25,466 nucleotides of DNA from Chara braunii. Its lineage: Eukaryota; Streptophyta; Charophyceae; Charales; Characeae. Below, in pieces: positions 1-8,975 of the stretch. The notes beneath the pieces are model-generated. The model was not told where the DNA came from, made no database searches, and saw only the letters and a program-made list of their open reading frames with translations. The translations under genes and the position numbers were made by a program. Where the stretch lies: assembly GCA_003427395.1 (NCBI GenBank), contig BFEA01000126.1, forward strand, positions 1,152,760-1,178,225, in the 5' to 3' direction. Numbering within the stretch: the stretch's first letter is position 1; each line of letters opens with the position of its first letter.

Positions 1-1900
1 CCAGTTCACTGTCAAGCGCTCAGTTCAGATTTCACACCAGAGAAGCACTACAAGTTCACTGTGCTCATCTCCAGACACCGCCAACCCAGGGGCCACAGTG
101 TAAACGGTAAACTTCGTCAAATTTCTCCTCACAGTTCAGACAGAACGAGCCGCTTCAAGGCACTGTGCAAAGATCATCAGTACACACATGTTGTTTGGGA
201 CGAAATACCCCTGTTGTGACCTGAAACAGCAAGTTCACCCTTGACAAGTATAAATTGCAAGCATACCCCTAGTGTTATGATCCTGGTTGTTTGTAGTCAG
301 AAGACCAACACTCGCTCACATAGACTTCCAGGTATGCCCATACATACACAGAAGGAAGGGGAGAGGATGGGAGTATCACACCACACAGGGAGATAGAAAC
401 ACAGCGGAAGACTTAGCCATGCGATATGACAGAGTACACTGAAAGTGCAATTCACTCCACAGAATCCTCACAACCAGTCACAAAGGAAAGTCGAGTAGAT
501 CACATCCAGAAAACAATGAAGCAAAGATAGTTCAGACACAGTATCCACACTGTTTATATTAAACTCAGAGTCTCGATTTGTCAGAATAACCCCAGAACTG
601 TGATGCGCTGCTCAGAAATGAGCAGCGCTTCTTTCCCCAACCCTGAGTAACCGCTATCACTACCCCTGAGCCCCTGAAGCAACCAACGCCACCCAGATAC
701 TGCCTCCAGAGGGGAGTGCCACCCTGAAACAGGCCTCTGAGGCCAAGCGCCTCTCAGAGGATGAAGAAGAAGACCAGTGCCACAGTCTCTGATGATGATG
801 AAGTGCCAGAAGACTTCCCGGATGGAAATCTGTAGCAGCGCCATCTCTCCTGACAAAGATGATCTCTGAGGACGAAAGCTGCAGCTATGGCTGCAGCGCC
901 ACACACCCTGACACCCTACTCCTGAGGAGGGTTCAGCAGGGCACCAACTTCTCTTGCCTCCAGCAGACTTCAGATAGCCCGGACCTCTGAACAACCCCAC
1001 ATGCTATCAGAGAACAGCGAAGGCCCCAGCTATGGCCAGCGTTTCGCAGGTTCGGCTATGTCTGTCTCCACCAATTCTGAAGCTGTACCACCACCACAGT
1101 TCATGAGTTGCGCAGCCGCGATGTACACGGTACCAACTGCTGAAAGCCCCCGACAATCTTTCCTAGACCTATTCATAGTCTACCCTAGCCTAGACACGAC
1201 CCAGACCGGACTGACTGGACTGACCGTCCCTACCCGGCTATAGGCTATAGGACCGTCTAGCAGTATAGGCCCGTAGGCCTTTCTGTCCTAGTGGTAGCCT
1301 GGGTCTGCTATTCTGCAGTTAGGATAGCTGTAGGAAATTCGGGTTCGTGTGGGCCTGCAATTTTCCCGAATCTACAGATATGTCCCTCACGAGTTTTCCC
1401 ACAGGCAGATCTCTCCGTTAGCCCTCAGCCAAACAAGATAGCGAATCTATCCTACTTATGCTACAGCCTCGGGTAGACGGGTTGCAGAAAACCACAAAGT
1501 CATTGCACTAGGGTTTTGCTGAGACTTCTGCCTGATCCCTAGGGTTACCGATCAATTTTTCACGTGCCCCTAGGGTTTGGGGAAAGTTTTGGGCTTGTCT
1601 TGTTTGCAAGGGATTGAGTACTTGATCCTCCAATTAAATTTATTCGCAGCGTGCTCTTGGTTGTGGTGAACTGTGGAAATACCCGTCCTAGTCAAACTGG
1701 TTCTTCGTTTAATTTTTTAATAAAGCAGATTTCCACAATACCCTTGCAAATCAGCGGAACTATAGGAAGAACCCTGACAGAGGTCCTAGTACAAATCTCC
1801 AATCTGCAAGGTTGATGCGTTCTTTGATATTTTCATTTTATTAAATTTATTTCTAATTTAAAATTACCCCCGGCAAGGGTATTCAAATTCGACCTTTGAG
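1..1900. other. Region with no recognisable gene
   Basis: I find no supported coding region here. The longest open frame is 139 codons on the minus strand (581-1000). It shows no known motif, is rich in Ser, Arg and Trp as expected of random GC-rich sequence, and I do not call it. A second frame on the plus strand (1001-1243) is equally featureless. Between about 1508 and 1575 the element CTAGGGTT occurs three times, resembling the plant telo-box (AGGGTTT), and AATAAA lies near 1708. Either could belong to a gene edge or be chance. The first 550 bases are rich in CAGTTCA-like words without clear periodicity. Confidence 0.5.
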
Positions 1901-2253
1901 TGGAGAAGTGACAGGCAATTAATCCCCACTCTCTTGTCCTGCCGCTGAGGAACTCGGAAGCGACCACGGCGGGTGACAGACGCTGCTGCTCCTGGCTTCA
2001 GCGACAGACACACCGGGGCCGTAATGTGGGGAAGCGTTGCTTGGGTAAATTGCAGACTTGCCGGTCGAATAGGAACAGGACTGACGCATCCCCGAATAGG
2101 AGTTTGGCCCAACTGCGCCCACCTTTGTATATAAAAAAAAAAAAAAACAAGATCCAAATGACAACAGGAAGATCCATTGTATATGAGTACATATAGAACT
2201 TAATTTGTTTAGTGTCGTTAGTACATATAGAACTTAATTTGTTTAGTGTCGTT
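1900..2253. repeat. Unit of a ~0.4 kb tandem array, left flank
   Basis: This stretch holds two blocks that recur beside it and beyond the retrotransposon. Block B contains AACTCGGA near 1950 and GAATAGGAAC near 2068. Block A contains AGATCCA followed by TATATGAGTACAT (2148-2200). Block B recurs at 2376-2507 (GAATAGGAAC at 2460). Block A recurs at 11062-11125 and block B again at 11165-11280. After subtracting the 8485-bp retrotransposon, the recurrences are spaced about 380-430 bp apart, so the flanks look like one divergent tandem array. The minus-strand open frames here are probably incidental. Confidence 0.5.
2186..2253. repeat. Perfect 34-bp tandem duplication
   Basis: Two identical 34-bp copies lie head to tail, 2186-2219 and 2220-2253. 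Each begins AGTACATATAG and ends TTAGTGTCGTT. Perfect identity inside an otherwise divergent repeat block suggests a recent slippage or repair duplication. Confidence 0.95.
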
Positions 2254-2507
2254 CCCGGAACAAAAAGGTGGTGAGGGGGGGAAGCAAGTAGCTCTGTGCC
2301 AGCAGATCAAGGAACTTACTTTGGTAGGTTAACTTAGGCAGGGGTGAGGGGGGGTATATCCTTCATGTGGAAGCAATCAATGTCACCCCCTCCGGCCTCC
2401 CAGCCATAATGAGGAGAAGCATTGAAGTGAGTATTCCATGTATGATTTGGCTTGCCAATGGAATAGGAACCGGACTGATGCTCTCCAGAATGGACACGGA
2501 GCCAGAG
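2254..2507. repeat. Second unit of the ~0.4 kb array, interrupted by the retrotransposon
   Basis: This contains G-runs (2273-2281, 2346-2354) and then the block-B words GAATAGGAAC and GGACTGA (2460-2478), as in the unit upstream. It stops at 2507, exactly where the LTR begins with TGTAATG. The continuation of the unit (A-rich tract, then AGATCCAAGT) is found on the other side of the element from 10993. The unit therefore appears to have been split by the insertion. Confidence 0.45.
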
Positions 2508-3547
2508 TGTAATGAACCCAGTCTGTAAGATACTCGCCAGACGTCAAAATACAAGATAACTCAGATCTGAACAATGCCTCCAATAATCATGAATGTGATC
2601 TCTGATACAATGTCTCGTTACCAGTAGGCGAAGAGAGTGGGCGAAGAATAGACAGATTAGAGGGTGGAGGAGATAATAACCATCAATGACCACCAAGAGA
2701 GTAGCCCAACGTTTCCCACTCCTTCTCCGGGCTTCCCCTCGCCTCCACGTCAGCAAACAGTATCCAGTAACGAGTCTGACAGGTTCTGATCACATCGAAG
2801 TGCCACTTGGCACAGTTCTCTCGTGAAGACGTTGAAGACAATCAACAGCGCACAGTATCGACATCAACCTCAGGTAAGTATCCCGATCCTCCTCAATCAT
2901 CCACAGATCCCGATCTCCCTCCTTGTCGCGTCCAGTCACCCAATGTAGACAGCGTGGCCAATGCCACATCAGTGATGGAGACAGGTGGCATGCGCCACAT
3001 CAGCAATGAAGACAAGTGGCATGTGCCACATCAGCAGAGGCTGGCGCTCAGCAGAGAAGGCGTCAGCATGCTGCCTCAGTCGCGTGTCGTCGTCCACAGT
3101 GCCAGCGCACAGCCAGCGTCAAGCCAGCATCCAGCTAGCATCAAGCCAGTGTCCAGCTAGCGTCGAGCCAGCATCAAGTCAGCATAGCAAGACCCAATGT
3201 TGACTCCCTGGAGGCAGGGTCTTATGTAGTGATAGACCGAGTTGACCTGCCTTAGGTCTCCCACTCACGGTGGCTCATATGGACTCACAACCGAGGGTCT
3301 GGATTGCATACAGTTGCAGACTTCCACTTGGTACAAATGTTGTCTTGGTACTTGCATACAAACAAGTGTGTGTGTCTGACTGGCGGCCTGGGCTGGGTCC
3401 GTATTGACTTTGACTGTTGGGCCTCTGGCAGTTGACTGAAGTCAACTGTCAACTGTCGGGCGCTCAGGCCCTGGCACCACTTCGGGGGGTCTTTGGCCCC
3501 TTCGGCCTAAGGCCGAGTTTTGGCCTGACAAGGCCCTTAGACATTCA
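2508..3547 (-). repeat. 3' LTR of the chromovirus (minus orientation)
   Basis: The 1040-bp direct repeat starts TGTAATGAAC and ends TAGACATTCA. It matches 9974-10992 along its whole length. In the first ~370 bp I count about 26 differences by eye, roughly 93% identity. Length differences come from slippage: one extra 12-bp unit in a GCCAGC-type minisatellite (about 3110-3190) and a doubled CAACTGT (about 3440-3455). It contains one CCACGTCA element (2745-2752) and the 31-bp repeats listed separately. The end near 3480-3530 is GC-rich with a short hairpin (CTTCGGCCTAAGGCCGAG). Confidence 0.93.
2963..3043. repeat. 31-bp tandem repeats inside the 3' LTR
   Basis: The word GCCACATCAG recurs with an exact 31-bp period at 2963, 2994 and 3025, separated by a GAAGACA.GTGGCATG-like spacer. 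GTGGC and GCCAC flank each junction as a 5-bp inverted repeat around a 4-nt centre. The same array with the same period lies in the 5' LTR. Repeated short palindromic boxes in an LTR are typical of enhancer-like U3 modules, though I cannot place the U3/R boundary. Confidence 0.85.
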
Positions 3548-3615
3548 ACGAGGCATATCAAGCGGGTCACTGCATTCCTGTCAGCCCAAATTTCGAGTTA
3601 CATCGCAAAAATATA

Positions 3616-3803
3616 TTAATTTCTTAAACCACGCTCATATGCAGAAACAATGTCAGGAGCAATAGGTAGGAGTTCTTTCTTACCGAACCATCTAGCTTCA
3701 GTTGGGGGTTGAGACTTGAACTTTACCTTATACTTCTTCTATGGCAGTCCTCTGCGGCCTGTAGAGAAGTAGCCATGTTCCAAAATATTTTCAACTTCGT
3801 TGC
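3616..3803 (-). pseudogene. Chromodomain of the integrase
   Basis: After the TSKLLPY motif the protein reads NEVENILEH, the usual opening of a chromodomain in chromovirus integrases, and then a KKYKVKFK strand and a PPTEARW segment. A TAG (3739-3741) interrupts the domain between GRRGLP and KKYKV. Chromodomains of this class target integration to particular chromatin, usually through methylated histone H3. The Trp and aromatic positions visible (KKY, ARWF) suggest a partly canonical binding cage, but I cannot decide whether it would bind methyl-lysine. Confidence 0.8.
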
Positions 3804-5030
3804 CTCCATTCATACAGGAGGGGAACACAGATGGTCTGTTAGGAAACTCAGTTCCCTCTACATAGGGCAAAAGTTTAGACGTGTGAAAGACAGGATAGGT
3901 TCTAAGGTGTGGGGGTACATCAATTCGGGAAGAAGGTTCATTTGCATCCCCAATCAGCTTGAGAACTTCCCAGGGTCTGTAATAGACAGGCAACAACTTT
4001 TGAAGCACATTCTCTTCCAAAGAAAACTCTTTAGATTTTACCCAGACTAGGTCTCCTTCTTGAAAATGAGAAGGCCGACGATGCTTGTTGGCCTGCTCAA
4101 TCATCTGTAGTTGGGCTTTCTGTATATTTTCTTTAACTTTCTTTAAGTCTTCGTCGTATAAAACTGCAAATTCTTGAGTGCCTGGGGGTAACCTTTGAAT
4201 CTGGTCCCGAGTTAGAGCATCAATGGGACGTCGAGGTTTCCAACCTTTATGCAATGCATTCGGTGTTCTTCTTGTAACAGTATGTATACTATTATTATAT
4301 GCACTTGCAATCTTAGGTAAGTTCTCATCCCAATCTATCTGATCGGGTCGTACATACATGCGCAAAAGTTGTTGGCATGGGCAATTCATTTGCTCAGTTT
4401 GACCATTCGTTTTAGGATGTCTATCTGATAACATGGTCAACCTAGTACGATAGACTTCCATCAACTTTTGTCATTGATCCCAGTGAACCGGACATCCATA
4501 TCGGAAACGATGGTCTTTGGGAAACCATATTCTGAAACCCATTGCATCTGAAATTTTTGGATGACTAGTTCAGTCTTAGTTTCAGCAGGCAAATGAATGA
4601 ACATAACATATTTCGAGAATCGATTTACAATGACCATTACCTGGTTGTTATCGTTTCGGCTCTTAGTAAGACTCATGAAATCTATAGAGATAGACTCACC
4701 TGGCTCACTTGGTATAGGCAGTGGTCTCAATAGTCTCATGTGAGGACTTGTTTCTCTAACAGACAAGATAAGTCCGCACATAGGTCAGTACATCCTCTTT
4801 CATTCCTTTCCATTCAAAGCGCTCTCTTACATCGGCGTAGGTCTTCTTGAAACCAAAGTGTCCCTCAGCATCATGGCATTCCCCAATGATTAGACTTTTG
4901 ATCTGTTCTTGGTGCGAATACAGAGTCTTTCTTCGGCTTTATCCAAAAAGAAGAATATGTCATCAGTTATTCGATACTCAAGGAATAGTTTAGGGTTTTT
5001 TTGTGGGTCCCCAATGATAGGACTCCAAGT
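3616..5030 (-). pseudogene. Integrase of the chromovirus, with C-terminal chromodomain (broken)
   Basis: Integrase inserts the cDNA into the host genome. Reading on the minus strand there is first the RNase H-integrase linker (about 5030-4920), then a zinc-finger region with CHD and GHFG (about 4890-4830) and one surviving Cys of the CxxC pair. The DDE core follows: Asp in SIDFM (4680-4682), Asp in VSDMDVRF (4500-4502) and Glu in NGQTEQ (4393-4395), giving the DD35E spacing once the frame break near 4462 is allowed for. The GPY/F-like module includes PWEVLKLIG and TSKLLPY. Defects: the first CxxC Cys reads Tyr, there is a TAG stop at 4756-4758, a frameshift near 4740, a frameshift near 4462, and a TAG stop at 3739-3741. 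The reading frame would end at the TAA at 3616-3618. Confidence 0.9.
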
Positions 5031-5096
5031 AGGATCGTTCACATAACCCTTTCGTATTCGTTCTTTAAGTTCATTCCCAATATCGAGAGATGGTTA

Positions 5097-5245
5097 ACGG
5101 GGGGCCAAATATTCACTGTTTTCGCCGGTAATTTCGGTGCGAAATTCGTCGAAATTTTCAAAAACAAAAGATATGGGCCCATAGTGCAAACATAAAAAAA
5201 AAAAAAAAAGGTCAAAGAAAAAAAAAAAAAAAAATTATATATGTG
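5097..5245 (+). mobile_element. Poly(A)-tailed insertion replacing most of RNase H
   Basis: Between the RNase H motif STYERE (minus strand, about 5250) and the integrase linker (starting about 5090) lies foreign sequence. It ends, on the plus strand, in two A-runs (about 5193-5208 and 5219-5234). The 5' part is rich in AATTTCG and GAAATT words. The roughly 110 residues normally found between STYERE and the linker are absent, so this is a deletion plus insertion. The oligo(A) end suggests an RNA-mediated insertion such as a truncated LINE or SINE. The source is unknown. Confidence 0.55.
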
Positions 5246-6480
5246 ATTCTCTTTCGTAGGTGGAGTTGGCCACTTTGTTTGACGGAAATCTTCTAGACAT
5301 AAACTCAATAGGTCTATTCCGTTACCGTCATTTTGTTGTAGCACAGCCTCAATTCCATACTTACCTGCGTCAATTGTGACAATGAAAGGGAGAGTTTCTC
5401 ATAGGAGCATCTATTAAAGAGAAGTTTCTGACAAACTTTCTGTAATAACTGGCTAATCCTAGAAAAAACCTTAACTCAGTTACAATATTGGGTTGGGGTC
5501 AATCTCGAATTGTTGTTACCATATTTTCTCCAGGCCTTAGTCCCTCTTCATTTACTATATGCCCTAAGTACAAGACCTCGGGCTTAGCAAACTCATATTT
5601 CTTAGGATTCGATTTGAAGTTACCCTCACACAACTTTTGTAGAACCATTCGTAGGTGTTTTTCGCAATCCTCCAGTGTCTTATTATACACGAGGATATCA
5701 TCGAGATACACAACTACGAATTGATCCAACCATCGATGAAACAATTCATCCATGGACCTTTGAAAGGTCGCAGGGGCATTAGTCAATGCGAAGGGCATAA
5801 CCACAAACTCGTAGTGATCATACCTGGTTCAGAAGGTTGTCCTGTGTTGGCCTTCAGAGCCACCTCAATCTGGTGGTACCTTGACTTGAGATCAATTTTG
5901 TTGAAGTGTCTGCATCTCTGCAATTGGTCCAACAGGTCGTCAATGCATGGAAGTGGTTCCACGTTTTTGACAGTGACGTCATTCAACCCACGATAATCAA
6001 TACAGAGTCTAAGTTCACCTTCCTTTTTGGGCACGAATAAGACAGGAGCACCATAAGAAGATGAGTTGGGTCGAATCCATCCTTTCTCAGTGAGCTCTTG
6101 CAGTTGTTTTCTAAGTTCCTCAAGTTCCCTAGGAGACATGCGATAGATGGGACCCTTGGGAATCTTACTACCGAGAATGATCTCAATTGTGTGCTTGATT
6201 GCACGCTCAGTGATTCCCGTTGGCTCAGTTTGCAAGTTTTTATGCTCGCCGAGAATCTTCTCAATTGGAGGAGGATAGGATGAGGAACACTCATCTGCTT
6301 GCTTAACAAGCATCATCATCACATCTTGATCCAATTTCTTTTTTGAGACCATAGATCTGAAGGTTGGATAACTCATACAGCAAAAAGATAAGGTTGAGTC
6401 AGATCCAAACTTATGATACAATTTGATTATTCTCATTTCGGATTTTGCATCCTTTAGTTTGACAACTTTTTCTTTAAACA
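5246..6480 (-). pseudogene. Reverse transcriptase and N-terminal RNase H of the chromovirus
   Basis: RT copies the element's RNA into DNA. In order the minus strand shows the fingers ([28 protein letters not shown]), the first catalytic Asp ([12 protein letters not shown]), [11 protein letters not shown], the active site YLDDILVY (DD at 5697-5702), the primer grip and thumb (LYLGHIVNEEGL) and FLGLASYYRKFVRNFS. RNase H begins with FIVTIDAGKYGI and VLQQNDGNG and continues in another frame up to STYERE. Defects: a frameshift near 5810, TGA at 5829-5831, TGA at 5499-5501, a loss of roughly 30-40 residues between IDAPM and PFIVT (about 5395), a frameshift near 5320, and loss of the rest of RNase H at the insertion. 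Confidence 0.93.
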
Positions 6481-6500
6481 TGACTTTGGGGTCGGCTTCC

Positions 6501-6955
6501 TCATGCCAGTCTCAGAATCATATCAAAAGGCAGGTTCTTTTCAATTAGGAAGAATACTTCGTGTAGGATTTTTTTTCCTTTCTTAGTCCTGAAGTAACAT
6601 TTCACACGATCGACGTATTGAGAGACAATGATCATGCTCTTGTTGGTCAGCATAGACGTGATAGGTCTAGGTAAATCTTTTACCTTCATTCCCAGATGCA
6701 ATTTACGAATTGCCTTCTATGAGATGTAGGACCGCGTCGATCCTGGATCTAACAAGGCACCTACTCGCGTACGTGCAATCTCAATTTATGCGATCATCAA
6801 CTCACCCTTAGATCTAGCTTTCTTAGCCCACAAACTTCTTAAGGCTATTAGTTCATTACCAAGTTCGTCAAGGGAGTCATCCAGAGAGACAGATCATAAG
6901 ACGGTTTCAGGGTATTCTGGACGATGGGTCGAAGAAGAGTCATCTTCTGCCATGT
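6501..6955 (-). pseudogene. Aspartic protease region of the chromovirus
   Basis: The retropepsin-type protease would cleave the polyprotein. The frame runs from about 6955 to 6501 with three stops: TGA 6894-6896, TAA 6786-6788 and TAG 6717-6719. The active-site segment reads GALLDPGSTRSYIS, where the family has D-S/T-G, so the Ser or Thr next to the catalytic Asp is Pro here. The C-terminal part NLPFDMIL matches the usual LPFDVILG end of this domain. A frameshift near 6490 separates it from RT, which begins around MFKEKV. The acidic segment before it (MAEDDSSSTH, about 6953) is probably the gag-protease linker. Confidence 0.8.
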
Positions 6956-7069
6956 GAGTGGAGGGGTTGAAAGGGATAATTGACGCCTTACCTTTATTTG
7001 AACCCCTCAACTCAGTAGGAGCAGATGCTACTCCTATTGGCTGCTCGCTTTTGGGTTACGAATTAACGG

Positions 7070-8750
7070 GCACCATGCTATCACGTGCCCACAGTGCCAC
7101 ACTTAAGGCACTGGCGGTTATCCATACGTTTTTGTCACTGTTCCCTTGGCAGGCCCATCTTTTCCCAAGGCTTCCCTAGTGCGATGCCGGGGTGCTCGGG
7201 AAACAAGTGTGGCCTCCCCTTCTTCTTCCACTAATTTGTGTCATCCTTGTTGGCCACCACGACAACAACGTCACCCTTTTCAAACTCACTGCCGCCATTA
7301 CCTCCTCCCTCGGACTCATCGACGGGTAACTTCTCCACCGTGTCATCATAAAAAACAACAAGCATATGGTCTTGGCGCTTTTGCCGCCACAGAACCCTTT
7401 TGCCATACCCACCTACCAGACCAGCCTTCAAGACAGAACCATAAGTTCTTTTTACCTGAGTTGTCATTTGCTCCCTTTGGAGCATGAGATCATGGAACTG
7501 CCGATAGTTGTACTTACTGGACTTGGCTTCAGCCACGAGATGACCTTGGATGGGTTTAGGCAGAGCACGCGAGAAGATGTAAAGGACTTGATTGTCCTGC
7601 AGGTTCAGCCCTGGTACCTGAAACAAACGATTAACCTCACGTGACAATGCGTCAACAGAGGACCAGCGCTTTTGGCCTATAGTGGTAAGTTCATCGAAGG
7701 CCTTGTCGGTCGTAGTCTTGTCCAAAAAAATTTCCTCGATCTTTTGGAGAAATTCTCGGAGGGTCTATGTTTTTGTCCACCCACCTATATCCTCCAAGCC
7801 GTCAGCGTTGGCCTCATTAGTACCCATTCCTTAGTTGTCTCACCAAGACAAGACGTCGTGAAAGCCACTTGGCTTTCTGGCTCTACCGGTGCAGTCCCAC
7901 AATAGGTCTGGATCTCGGCGATCCAGAGCAATAGATGCCCACCCCTCTTTCCATTGTAAGTAAAAGGTAATTTCATTTCGACCTTTTCCTTTCTTTTCGG
8001 CTTCTCCGCTTCCTTGGTCGGTTCTTTCTTAGTGGGTTCTTATTTCTTTTTCGCCGGTTTCTCAGGTTCCTTCTTGGAACCTTCAGGTTTCTCCGGCGTC
8101 AATCTGTTCATTGCATCCTTCATTAACTTCTCTTGGGGCTCTTTATTTTCCTCTTCCCCCCTGGTCTCCTCCTCAATCCTTACCTTGTCCTTACCCTTGA
8201 GGAGTCTGGTTACCGTCTTTAACACGAAGGTATTACTATCAATTTTGGTCTCAAGGTGAACAAGATAAGCCATCATGGCCTGCAATACGGATGCAAGATA
8301 AGTTTATGTTTCTTCATAATGAAATTGTTGTCTCATTTCGTCCAACATTTTTTCTTGTTGTTTTTTTTCTTCTTTTTTTCTCTGGTATTCTTCTATCTTT
8401 CTTCTCTTTTCCTTCAGTGAATTTTCTAATTGTTTGATGTTTTCCCCCATAATATCTTCAGACAGTTTTCGCTCTTTATTTTTCTCTCCTCCTCCTCCTC
8501 CCCCTGTTGTCTTCTTTTGGTCCATCTTTTCCAGATATTCGGCGACATAACGATCAAGGGTTATTCGTCCTTTCTTAATGAGTTATTCGACTCGCTTACC
8601 GGTTTCCAGCATCTGAACGGCAGTTTCGGCGGCCTTCGGTTCATCTTCTGCAGCAAGCAGATTGAACTGTTCGTGAACATGTCGTTCAGCTTCTGATTCG
8701 ACCCCATGTATCTCGTCGAGCAACTGGCGAAGAAGGCCTATCAATGTTTA
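7070..8750 (-). pseudogene. Gag (capsid and nucleocapsid) of the chromovirus
   Basis: Gag forms the virus-like particle. One frame is open from 8750 to about 7790 except for TAA stops at 8583-8585, 8304-8306 and 8040-8042. In order: an acidic helical N-terminus (LLRQLLDEIHGVESEAE), a Gly-rich run then a Lys/Glu coiled coil (8525-8310), a helical stretch (QAMMAYLVHLETKI), a Lys/Pro/Glu linker, and the Retrotrans_gag core (LPFTYNGKRGG at about 7970, LLLWIAEIQTY, SQVAFTTS). After a frameshift near 7795 come FLQKIEEIFLDKTTTDKAFD, VNRLFQVPGL and LYIFSRALPKPIQGHLVAEA. A C-x2-C-x4-H-x4-C zinc knuckle (7070-7110) is present but broken by a one-base frameshift. The frame extends upstream to 8975 beyond a TAA at 8748-8750. 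Confidence 0.9.
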
Positions 8751-8975
8751 CCTTATCGCTTTTATCTGACCATAGGTTCTTAATTCTCCCCCTTCTGCAT
8801 CAGCATAGACAGTGAGAGGGATGAGGAAAAAGAAGAGAGGAATGTATCTTGTGAGAATGGAGGCATGCAGACATTTCCAGAGATAAGTCATGTTTCCCAG
8901 CATGTGTATGCCGCACAATAAATAATTAGAAGACAAAAATAAATCCACAGCCACACTTAAAATCTCCTTCAGCAA
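8751..8975 (-). pseudogene. Possible N-terminal extension of gag with a hydrophobic segment
   Basis: This open stretch is in the same frame as gag and is separated from it only by the TAA at 8748-8750. It contains a hydrophobic run (IPLFFFLIPLTVYADA) followed by an acidic segment running into gag (EGGELRTYGQIKA). A membrane-like segment ahead of gag would be unusual. The upstream Met (8975) has no special support, and the stretch may be leader RNA that is open by chance. The shared frame and the charged junction are the only evidence. Confidence 0.3.

Noticed and set aside
581-1000. 139-codon open frame on the minus strand
   Set aside because: No recognisable motif or paralogue, and a composition typical of random GC-rich sequence.
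1508-1575. Interstitial telomere repeat
   Set aside because: Only three scattered AGGGTT words occur, with no tandem TTTAGGG array.
3616-8750. A variant genetic code with TAA and TAG read as Gln, as in some ulvophyte green algae
   Set aside because: Stops often fall on Gln positions, but TGA also occurs at Arg and Trp positions, frameshifts and deletions are present, and LINE and gag relics elsewhere show the same mixture. Pseudogene decay explains all of it.
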